In this document: positions 1-5,738 of the stretch, piece by piece
Layout: each line of letters begins with the position of its first letter
Position numbering within the stretch: position 1 is the stretch's first letter
DNA from: Bacteroidales bacterium
GTDB taxonomy: Bacteria; Bacteroidota; Bacteroidia; Bacteroidales; VadinHA17
Direction of reading: 5' to 3'
Assembly: GCA_016936695.1 (NCBI GenBank)
Contig: JAFGXK010000335.1
Coordinates: 1 to 7,041 of the forward strand
Length of the DNA: 7,041 bases
Program-made: the position numbers and the translations under genes
Notes under the pieces: model-generated
Databases searched by the model: none
What the model saw: only the letters and a program-made list of their open reading frames with translations
What the model was told of the DNA's origin: nothing

Positions 1-40
1 GGAATGGAAACAACCGGTGTATAAGAGATAGGAATAACTG

Positions 41-535
41 TCAGTCATACAGCCTGATGAATTCGTAGGAGTTCCCGGTGAATTCGAGAAACCTGATTAA
101 GTCGGACTTCGAAATCACCAGCGAGGCTGTATTTACATTCGGGTGAAAAGCCAGCCTGTCAAAATCGTTGAGCTGTTCATCTATGAAAAGATGAACATGA
201 TTTTCCGTGTCGTTTATAAGTCCGAACGGACTTACTGACCCGGGTTCCACGCCAAGATATCTCATAAGCCGCCTGTCAGAAGCAAAAGTCAGTTTTCCCT
301 GCCTGAGACGCTTCTCCAGATCATGAATATCGAGATGGCGGAGATGTTCGAGTATGACAAGGTAATGCCTGTTGCCCTTGTGGTTCCGGAAGAAGATGTT
401 CTTGCATCTTCCTGAATTGAAATCCTTCCAGTGGACAATGGCATCCTCAATAGTGTTCAGTGGCGTATGCTCATGATATTCAAAGTTTATCTCAAGCTTT
501 TCTAGTACTTCATAAAGTTGCTTCTGTCCTTTCAT
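41..535 (-). CDS. prdX: ProX/YbaK-type prolyl-tRNA editing (Ala-tRNA(Pro) deacylase) domain protein
   Basis: A 164-residue single-domain protein of the YbaK/ProX superfamily, matching the free-standing 'prolyl-tRNA synthetase associated domain' (PrdX/ProXp-ala) branch. Family members act in the cytoplasm and hydrolyse tRNA(Pro) mischarged with alanine, backing up prolyl-tRNA synthetase. Visible family signs are the Lys45-Asn46 pair in CKNIFFRN, a GVEPGSVSPFGL segment at residues 95-106 that forms the substrate-pocket loop, and His131 in AFHPN. Lys45 and His131 sit where ProXp-ala studies place functionally important residues; that match is from memory. The length is normal for the stand-alone form. 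The start codon overlaps the rnhA stop as ATGA (532-535), so translation is probably coupled to rnhA; there is no well-spaced ribosome binding site. Stop codon TGA. The family is secure; substrate choice (Ala versus another misacylated tRNA) is inferred. Confidence 0.85.
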   Translation of the reverse strand: MKGQKQLYEVLEKLEINFEYHEHTPLNTIEDAIVHWKDFNSGRCKNIFFRNHKGNRHYLVILEHLRHLDIHDLEKRLRQGKLTFASDRRLMRYLGVEPGSVSPFGLINDTENHVHLFIDEQLNDFDRLAFHPNVNTASLVISKSDLIRFLEFTGNSYEFIRLYD

Positions 536-1017
536 GATAAAAACATATCTTCCTCATTTCCCTCCGGGTTGTAACCGCTGTCTTCGCTCAGCCGCTCCCC
601 TTTCCTCGCTTCCACGGCAAGCCGGTCGCAAATCTCATTCTCGGGGTTGCTGGCATGTCCCTTTATCCAGACGAACCGTACCTTATGCTTTCTATAAACA
701 TCCAGAAACCTGATCCAGAGTTCGGGATTCTTCTTTTTTTTAAATCCCTTTGCTTCCCACTGGAAAACCCAGCCCTTTTCAACCGAGTCGGCAACATATT
801 TTGAATCGGTGTAAATAACGACTTTGCTTCCCGGGATCTTCAGTGCTTCAAGCCCCACAATCACAGCCATCAGTTCCATCCGGTTGTTGGTGGTCAGCCT
901 GAATCCTTCCGACTTCTCAAGCCTGTGCCTGCCGCAAATCAACACCACGCCATAACCTCCGGGACCGGGATTCCCGCTTGCAGCACCGTCGGTATAAATT
1001 GTTATCTCATTTGGCAT
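532..1017 (-). CDS. rnhA: Ribonuclease HI
   Basis: A 161-residue type 1 RNase H, which cuts the RNA strand of RNA-DNA hybrids such as R-loops and primer remnants. The whole protein is the catalytic domain, with ITIYTDGAASGNPGPGG at the N terminus. Metal-binding residues are visible as Asp10, Glu48 (NNRMEL), Asp71 (IYTDSKY) and Asp131 (ENEICD), with the mobile catalytic His121 in IKGHASNPEN. This matches E. coli RNase HI (D10, E48, D70, H124, D134) almost position for position. A basic patch GFKKKKNP (91-98) corresponds to the basic protrusion region that binds hybrid; it is encoded over a run of eight A. The tail after residue 140 is acidic and probably disordered. It overlaps the MarC-family gene by 11 bases and prdX by 4, so it is mid-operon. 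Stop codon TGA. No good Shine-Dalgarno is seen before the ATG. Confidence 0.96.
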   Translation of the reverse strand: MPNEITIYTDGAASGNPGPGGYGVVLICGRHRLEKSEGFRLTTNNRMELMAVIVGLEALKIPGSKVVIYTDSKYVADSVEKGWVFQWEAKGFKKKKNPELWIRFLDVYRKHKVRFVWIKGHASNPENEICDRLAVEARKGERLSEDSGYNPEGNEEDMFLS

Positions 1018-1600
1018 TGATCAGCGTTATGCCTGTGTTTGAAAGGAAAAGCTTTATTGCTATTGAAAGCAGGATGACTCCAAACACTTTCTTTAGGATC
1101 GATAACCCGCTCTTGCCCAGGATCCTTTCAAACAGTGAGGTCAGCCTCAGAACGAGATAAATGATCACCATGTTAAGCAACAGAGCAATGAATATGTTGA
1201 CAGTACTGTATTCCGCCTTTATCGACAGGATTGTTGTTATCGATCCGGCACCCGCTATAAGCGGAAACGCTATCGGGAACACTGACCCGCTCCCGTGCGC
1301 ATCCTGCTTGAAAAGTTCTATTCCAAGTATCATCTCCATGGCTATAAGGAAGATGATGAATGAACCGGCAATGGCGAACGAGGATATATCCACCCCGAAA
1401 ACCCCGAGGAGCGGTGTTCCGATAAACAGAAATGCACATAAAATCAGAAACGATGCTATGGTCACCCTTATCGGATGGACAATGCCTACACGGGATTTTA
1501 TATCGATGATTATCGGTATTGACCCGGGGATGTCAATGATGGCAAAGAGGACCATAAAAGCCGCAAGTATTTCCCGCAAGTTGAAGTCCATAATATGCAT
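1007..1600 (-). CDS. MarC family (UPF0056) integral membrane protein
   Basis: A 197-residue, very hydrophobic protein with about six predicted membrane segments (roughly 9-31, 46-66, 73-95, 107-127, 134-156 and 170-188). Family hallmarks are the polar-in-membrane segment AIIDIPGSIPI (20-30) near the N terminus, and FPLIAGAGSITT (112-123), the counterpart of FPLIAGPGAITT in other MarC proteins. It is an inner-membrane protein whose transport role is unproven; despite the name, MarC in E. coli was shown not to be needed for multiple antibiotic resistance. The start could be the ATG at 1600 or the in-frame ATG three codons later (1591); AGGG lies about 12 bases before the first. The 3' end overlaps rnhA by 11 bases. 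It lies 47 bases after the S46 peptidase with no recognisable promoter, so read-through from that gene is likely. Stop codon TGA. Confidence 0.9.
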   Translation of the reverse strand: MHIMDFNLREILAAFMVLFAIIDIPGSIPIIIDIKSRVGIVHPIRVTIASFLILCAFLFIGTPLLGVFGVDISSFAIAGSFIIFLIAMEMILGIELFKQDAHGSGSVFPIAFPLIAGAGSITTILSIKAEYSTVNIFIALLLNMVIIYLVLRLTSLFERILGKSGLSILKKVFGVILLSIAIKLFLSNTGITLINAK

Positions 1601-1623
1601 TTTTAAAAGATCCCTGTAATCGT

Positions 1624-1641
1624 GGCAAGTCCGGGCTTACC
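1624..1641 (-). other. Intercistronic hairpin between the S46 peptidase and marC-family gene
   Basis: On the minus strand, GGTAAG, a six-base CCCGGA loop and CTTGCC form a six-pair stem with one G-U wobble, starting 6 bases after the peptidase stop. No T-run follows it, so it is not a standard intrinsic terminator. It could be an RNA-processing or stability hairpin between two cistrons, or chance. Confidence 0.3.
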
Positions 1642-1647
1642 GGGGAA

Positions 1648-3813
1648 TTATTCCCTGATTGTCATCTCATTCACAAGGTGGCCGGCCCCTGCATAAACAT
1701 CCATTATCCAGAGAACATATCTTATATCCACGGCAATGGTCCTTTGCAGTTCGGTTTCATAAGCGAGGTCGCCGCTCATAGCTTCCCAGTTGCCGTCGAA
1801 GGCAAGTCCGATAAGCTCTCCATGGGCATTCAGCACCGGACTGCCGGAATTACCGCCAGTGATGTCGTTGGTTGTGAGAAAACAAACAGGCATATATCCC
1901 TTTGATGAAGCATACCTGCCAAATTCTTTCCGCTTGTTAAGGTCGATCAACCTCTGGGGAAGATCAAACTCATAATCGTCTGGCTTATACTTGTCGACGA
2001 CACCCTGAAGCGTGGTATAATATTTATAGGTAACGGCATCCCTGGGATCATAGTCCTCGATCGTGCCGTAAGTGAGTCTCATGGTCGAGTTTGCATCCGG
2101 ATAAAGGGTTTTTTCCGGGGTCATCTCCTTCAGTGCTGCCACCCATAGCCTGCGTCCTCTAGTCAGGTCACTGTCATACTGTGAAAGGTTCTCCGACACC
2201 TCCTGTCTTACGTTGTCTATCGAGACTGATGTCAGATGAAGCGGATCGTTCGTGAGGGTCCTGAGCGAAGGCTTTTCAAGGAAAGCCATCAGTTTTTCCT
2301 CACTGGCAAAAATGGACCTGGCAAAAAGATCATCCACAAACCTGTCGATGTTGCCCTTGAATTTTTTGTCAATAACTGTTGTGTAGAAATCGGGATGGAA
2401 TTTTGCAGGAACGTCTTCCCTGTAAAGCTTAAGCATGGCTTTCATCGCTTTCCTGTCTGTAGGTGCATTGTAGTCCTTGTAAAAGGATGTGATATACTCC
2501 ATCATCCTGTTTTTGAGGTCGGAAACCTGATTTTTGTCTTCAACCTTCAGGGCGCTTATCATGGCATTGGCCACAGCGTCGAGGTCGAGAATCTCGCAAC
2601 CGTTCAGGAAACACTCACTGATGTACTGCTGGGCGTTTGCATATTCAGCCCTGGCTTCAACTGATTTGCTTATAAGATTCAGGGCCTCACCGTATAAGGC
2701 CTTTCTGTCGGGACTGGCTGAAATCCATGAGTTGAACTGGTTTTCTATATCCTGTTTCTTTGCCTTCACATTAAGCCTTTCAAGTCCTGCTTTCTGGCCG
2801 ATTGAATATTTCCAGTAGTTTGACGATCCGGAATATTTTGAGGCATACTGGATATTAACCTTCTCATCGGCCTGCATATCCGCCATGAGAATTTCCTGCC
2901 TGATGCCGCGGATCTTAATCCTGTTGGGATGGGTTATTTTGAGAAGTTCTTCCACCTCAAATGAAGTTGCATACCTCTGGGTCCTTCCCGGATATCCCAG
3001 GATCATTGCAAAATCACCCTCGTTGAGGTCTTTCAGAGATACTGGCAGCCAATGTAAAGGTTTGAGCGGAATGTTGTCAGCTGAATATGAAGCAGGTTTG
3101 CCGTCGGGTCCCGAGTAAACCCTGAATACGCTGAAATCGCCCGTATGCCGTGGCCATTCCCAATTATCGGTGTCGAAACCGAATTTGCCTATTGAGGACG
3201 GGGGCGCACCTACAAATCTTACGTCGTTGTACCTTTCATAAATAAGAAGGTAAAAGTAATTTCCTCCATAGAAGGAGGAAACTGTTGCCCTGTAGTGAGT
3301 CCCTTCAGCAGCCTTGGTTTCGATGACTTTGCGGGCTTCATTAACTGCCGAAGTTCTTTCCTCCTCACTCATCCCGTTCTTAACTGCTGCCAGAACCTGA
3401 TTGGTGACATCCTCAATCCTGATCAGGAATGTGACCGAAAGCCCGGGATTGGGAAGTTCCTGTTCCCTGGTCATCGCCCAGAATCCGTCTTTCAGATAAT
3501 CATGTTCGACTGAACTGTGCGACTGGATCTGGCCGTAACCGCAATGATGGTTTGTAAGAAGAAGACCCTGCGATGAGACAATCTCACCTGTGCATCCGCC
3601 GCCAAATATCACTATTGCATCCTTGATGCTTGCATTATTCATACTGTATATGTCTTCGGCCGAGAGTTTCAGCCCCAGTTCGGTCATCTTACCGATATTG
3701 AGCTTTTCTATCAGCGGAAGAACCCACATACCTTCTTCCGGAACAGCCTTTGTACCAAGGCTGGCAATAAGTGCAATAAGAATTAAAAAATATTTCTTCA
3801 TCTTGGAAATCAT
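1648..3813 (-). CDS. dpp7: S46 family serine dipeptidyl peptidase, DPP7 type, exported
   Basis: A 721-residue peptidase of MEROPS family S46, which removes dipeptides from the N termini of peptides in the periplasm. The N terminus is a signal peptide: a lysine-bearing start, a hydrophobic run (about 8-20) and a likely cleavage after TKA (residue 23). No lipobox cysteine is seen. The chymotrypsin-fold triad reads His90 (TNHHCGYG), Asp226 (RHTGDFSVFR) and Ser656 (GGNSGSP). Cys74 and Cys91 have the spacing of a disulfide reported in S46 structures. Asn217, Asn332 and Asp673 fit the set that anchors the substrate N terminus. Gly674, 18 residues after the serine, is the residue that separates DPP7 (Gly, hydrophobic P1) from DPP11 (Arg, acidic P1). 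The length is typical (about 700-720). The start may be ATG 3813 or the in-frame ATG at 3801, which gives a more typical MKK leader. Stop codon TAA. It has its own probable promoter just upstream. Confidence 0.94.
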   Translation of the reverse strand: MISKMKKYFLILIALIASLGTKAVPEEGMWVLPLIEKLNIGKMTELGLKLSAEDIYSMNNASIKDAIVIFGGGCTGEIVSSQGLLLTNHHCGYGQIQSHSSVEHDYLKDGFWAMTREQELPNPGLSVTFLIRIEDVTNQVLAAVKNGMSEEERTSAVNEARKVIETKAAEGTHYRATVSSFYGGNYFYLLIYERYNDVRFVGAPPSSIGKFGFDTDNWEWPRHTGDFSVFRVYSGPDGKPASYSADNIPLKPLHWLPVSLKDLNEGDFAMILGYPGRTQRYATSFEVEELLKITHPNRIKIRGIRQEILMADMQADEKVNIQYASKYSGSSNYWKYSIGQKAGLERLNVKAKKQDIENQFNSWISASPDRKALYGEALNLISKSVEARAEYANAQQYISECFLNGCEILDLDAVANAMISALKVEDKNQVSDLKNRMMEYITSFYKDYNAPTDRKAMKAMLKLYREDVPAKFHPDFYTTVIDKKFKGNIDRFVDDLFARSIFASEEKLMAFLEKPSLRTLTNDPLHLTSVSIDNVRQEVSENLSQYDSDLTRGRRLWVAALKEMTPEKTLYPDANSTMRLTYGTIEDYDPRDAVTYKYYTTLQGVVDKYKPDDYEFDLPQRLIDLNKRKEFGRYASSKGYMPVCFLTTNDITGGNSGSPVLNAHGELIGLAFDGNWEAMSGDLAYETELQRTIAVDIRYVLWIMDVYAGAGHLVNEMTIRE

Positions 3814-3821
3814 TTGAGATT

Positions 3822-3852
3822 AAAAAAAAAATTAAGCGTCAAAGATAACGCT
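3822..3852 (-). terminator. Probable intrinsic terminator of rnhB
   Basis: On the minus strand, six bases beyond the rnhB stop, AGCGT (3852-3848) pairs with ACGCT (3839-3835) across an eight-base loop. It is followed, after TA and another A, by a run of ten T (3831-3822). The stem has only five pairs, three of them G-C, so termination may be partial. The loop is also the -7 box proposed for the downstream peptidase. Confidence 0.45.
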
Positions 3853-3868
3853 AATATTTAAAATTCAA
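3840..3868 (-). promoter_or_regulatory. Bacteroidota-type promoter of the S46 peptidase gene
   Basis: Read on the minus strand, TTG (3868-3866), an 18-base spacer and TATCTTTG (3847-3840) match the Bacteroidota housekeeping promoter pattern (TTG, then TAnnTTTG at -7, usual spacing about 17-23). Transcription would begin near 3835, leaving a leader of roughly 20 bases before the ATG at 3813. The -33 part lies inside the last codons of rnhB. It would drive the peptidase and probably marC-family, rnhA and prdX. Confidence 0.55.
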
Positions 3869-4457
3869 TAGTGAGCTGAGTGTTGAACAAGGTAAAGGTT
3901 TTGCGGTGGTATGGAGAAATGCCGTGTTCAAGAATTGCTTCCCTGTGAAACGATGTCGGATAACCCTTGTTCCTGTTCCATCCGTAAACGGGAAATTCCT
4001 CGTGAAGCTTCTCCATGTACTCGTCGCGGAAGGTTTTCGCAAGTACCGAAGCAGCTGCTATTGAGTAGTAAATCCCGTCGCCCTTTATGATGGTCCTGTG
4101 TCCGATATCCCTGTACGGTACGAAACGGTTCCCGTCAATCAGCAGGAACTGAGGCTGCCTGCTGAGGCCCTCAATGGCTAAGTGCATAGCTTTTATAGAT
4201 GCCCTCAGTATGTTTATCTCATCAATCTCGTGGTTGTCGACAAAGGCCACTTTCCATGCGATGGCCTTTTTCATTATCTCTTCTTTCAGTTCTGACCTCT
4301 GGCGTGCAGTCAGCTTCTTCGAGTCGTTCAGAACAGGATGCCTGTAGTTTTTGGGAAGAATGACAGCAGCGGCAACCACAGGCCCCGCAAGGCAGCCCCG
4401 GCCGGCTTCGTCGCACCCGGCTTCAATGAGGTTTCTATAAAGACACGATTTCAGCAT
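3858..4457 (-). CDS. rnhB: Ribonuclease HII
   Basis: A 199-residue type 2 RNase H. It nicks DNA 5' of single embedded ribonucleotides, starting ribonucleotide excision repair, and also cuts RNA-DNA hybrids. The defining N-terminal motif CDEAGRGCLAGPVVAAAV is present, with metal ligands Asp16 and Glu17 and the GRG loop that senses the 2'-hydroxyl. The other acidic residues are Asp108 (LLIDGN) and Asp127 (IIKGD), followed by YSIAAASVLAKTFRD and the conserved SPYHRKTF (181-188) near the C terminus. The length matches bacterial RNase HII (about 190-215), with no extra domain. It is the first gene of the leftward set, divergent from prfB, with 135 bases between the two start codons. A terminator-like hairpin follows its stop (TAA), so it may be monocistronic. 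No Shine-Dalgarno is visible before the ATG. Confidence 0.96.
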   Translation of the reverse strand: MLKSCLYRNLIEAGCDEAGRGCLAGPVVAAAVILPKNYRHPVLNDSKKLTARQRSELKEEIMKKAIAWKVAFVDNHEIDEINILRASIKAMHLAIEGLSRQPQFLLIDGNRFVPYRDIGHRTIIKGDGIYYSIAAASVLAKTFRDEYMEKLHEEFPVYGWNRNKGYPTSFHREAILEHGISPYHRKTFTLFNTQLTIEF

Positions 4458-4477
4458 AGTTTAATCTGAATATTATC

Positions 4478-4512
4478 CAAAGCGTATCACCTGGTCAGTT
4501 GTATCATGACAA
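4478..4512 (-). promoter_or_regulatory. Weak candidate promoter for rnhB
   Basis: On the minus strand, TTG (4512-4510), 23 bases and TACGCTTTG (4486-4478) resemble the Bacteroidota promoter, but the -7 element has one extra base (TAnnnTTTG). Transcription would start about 15 bases before the rnhB ATG. This is the best candidate I can see on this strand in the divergent region, and it is weak. Confidence 0.25.
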
Positions 4513-4549
4513 TGTAACCATGTTTTACCTCATTGGCGGACATAAAGGT

Positions 4550-4594
4550 ATTAATTGTTAAAAAAATTCTAAATTTGTCCAAAATCCAATTAAT
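4550..4594. repeat. 8-base inverted repeat spanning the prfB promoter and start codon
   Basis: ATTAATTG at 4550-4557 is the exact reverse complement of CAATTAAT at 4587-4594, with 29 bases between the arms. The right arm includes the first two bases of the prfB ATG, and the candidate -7 box lies between the arms. It could be a paired operator or, if transcription starts upstream, a hairpin hiding the start. The region is AT-rich, so chance is quite possible. Confidence 0.3.
4570..4577 (+). promoter_or_regulatory. Candidate -7 promoter element for prfB
   Basis: TAAATTTG is an exact TAnnTTTG match. Transcription would start near 4582, leaving only about 10 bases of leader before the ATG at 4593. 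No TTG is found at the usual 17-23 base spacing upstream (a TTG at 4555-4557 is only 12 bases away), so the -33 element is missing or unusual. Confidence 0.4.
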
Positions 4595-5682
4595 GATAAC
4601 TATAGAACAGATAAGGGACTTGTCTGAACGCCGTGAAGCGTTGAGGAGGTATCTTTGACATCGATGGCAAGCTTAATCAGATAAGGGAAAAGGAACTTAT
4701 GCCCCAGATGCCCGGTTTCTGGGATGATCCCAGGAAGGCGGAGGAACTACTCAGGGAAATCTCACAGATCAAAAGCTGGACTGAAGACTTTTCAAAAGTC
4801 GATCAGGGGTTTGAGGACCTTCAGGTGATCTTTGATTTTTACAGGGAGGGAGACGCTACAGAGGAAGATGTCGACAAACAGTATAACCTTAGCCTGTCGA
4901 TGATCGAAGACCTTGAAGTGAGGAACATGCTTCAGAAGGAGGAAGATCAGATGGGAGCCATCCTGAAGATCAACTCCGGCGCCGGAGGCACAGAGAGCAA
5001 CGACTGGGCTTCCATGCTCATGAGGATGTACCTCAGATGGGCTGAAAGGAACAATTATAAAGTGCGCGAGCTCGATTTCCAGCCCGGTGATGAAGTTGGA
5101 GTCAAATCGGTTACCCTTGAGGTTGACGGGGAAAGGGCTTACGGCTATCTGAAAAGCGAAAACGGGGTTCACCGGCTTGTCCGGATCTCACCGTTCAATG
5201 CCCAGGGAAAGCGTCAGACAACCTTTGCATCAGTCTTTATCTCTCCTCTTGTCGACAATAACATAGAGATCGCTGTCAATCCGGCTGATATCACCTGGGA
5301 GACCTACAGGTCGAGCGGTGCAGGAGGCCAGAATGTGAACAAGGTCGAAACCGCAGTCAGGCTCCGGCACCATCCGACGGGAATTGTGATAGAGAACCAG
5401 GAAACCCGTTCCCAGCTAAATAACAAGGAGAATGCCATGAGAATCCTCAAATCGCAGCTCTATGAAATTGAACTTCAGAAACAACGCGAGGAACAGGCAA
5501 AGATCGAAGGGGAAAAGAAAAAGATTGAGTGGGGTTCCCAGATCCGGTCATATACACTCCATCCCTATAAACTGATAAAGGATCACCGAACGGGTTATGA
5601 AACGGGGAATGTCGTAGCTGTACTCGACGGCGACCTGAGCGAGTTTATCAAATCGTTTTTGATGGAGTTTGCCGGGAAATGA
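4593..5682 (+). CDS. prfB: Peptide chain release factor 2 (RF2), read through a programmed +1 frameshift
   Basis: The coding sequence is join(4593..4655,4657..5682) and gives 362 residues, against 365 in E. coli. The first 21 codons end in RRYL just before an in-frame TGA (4656-4658). Skipping T4656 continues as DIDGKLNQIR and so on. RF2 enters the ribosomal A site at UGA or UAA and releases the finished protein. The stop-recognition tripeptide Ser-Pro-Phe is at 199-201, and the peptidyl-transfer GGQ motif is at 244-246 in SSGAGGQNVNK. Residue 240, in the position where E. coli K-12 has its unusual Thr246, is Ser. The N-terminal part (about 1-110) is the helical domain 1, and the C terminus has the usual WGSQIRSY segment (313-320). 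RF2 limits its own synthesis, because scarce RF2 favours the shift over termination at the internal TGA. Its own stop is also TGA. It is divergent from rnhB and followed 56 bases later by mutA on the same strand. Confidence 0.96.
4644..4659 (+). promoter_or_regulatory. prfB: prfB programmed +1 frameshift site
   Basis: AGGAGGTATCTTTGAC contains every element of the classic RF2 recoding signal. These are an internal Shine-Dalgarno-like AGGAGG (4644-4649), a three-base spacer TAT, the slippery CTT (4653-4655) and the in-frame TGA followed by C (4656-4659), a weak termination context. The P-site tRNA slips from CUU to UUU, and reading resumes at GAC (4657). The E. coli site has AGGGGG in place of AGGAGG. 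Confidence 0.96.
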
Positions 5683-5694
5683 GAAGGGGAGAAA

Positions 5695-5716
5695 ACCGCA
5701 TGACCGCATGACCGCA
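5695..5716 (+). repeat. Short tandem repeat (8-base unit) between prfB and mutA
   Basis: The unit ACCGCATG occurs twice (5695-5702, 5703-5710), followed by a six-base third copy ACCGCA (5711-5716). Each full unit carries an ATG. The ATG at 5700 hits a stop after three codons, and the one at 5708 opens a 13-codon frame that ends just inside mutA, in a different frame from it. No function is evident. Confidence 0.7.
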
Positions 5717-5738
5717 AGACTTTTTAAATACGACCGAC

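Noticed and set aside
13..31. Resemblance to the Tn5 mosaic end (15 of 19 bases, with 12 in a row: GTGTATAAGAGA)
   Set aside because: Four mismatches, one of them inside the core, and no flanking transposon or adapter sequence. A library adapter remnant would be exact. Probably coincidence, although its place at the window edge is worth remembering if this is a contig end.
1007..1600. MarC-family gene as an antibiotic resistance determinant
   Set aside because: The name is historical; the family has no demonstrated efflux role and the neighbours are housekeeping genes.
1161..1619. Long open frame on the plus strand opposite the MarC-family gene (also 2236-2664 opposite the peptidase)
   Set aside because: Antisense shadows of clearly recognised genes; their translations show no known domain and no start signals.
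4656..4658. In-frame TGA as evidence of a prfB pseudogene or sequencing error
   Set aside because: The surrounding AGGAGG-TAT-CTT-TGA-C is the standard RF2 recoding site, and the product on both sides aligns with RF2.
4792..5172. 126-codon open frame on the minus strand inside prfB
   Set aside because: Lies entirely within RF2 coding sequence with no family resemblance; an antisense artefact.
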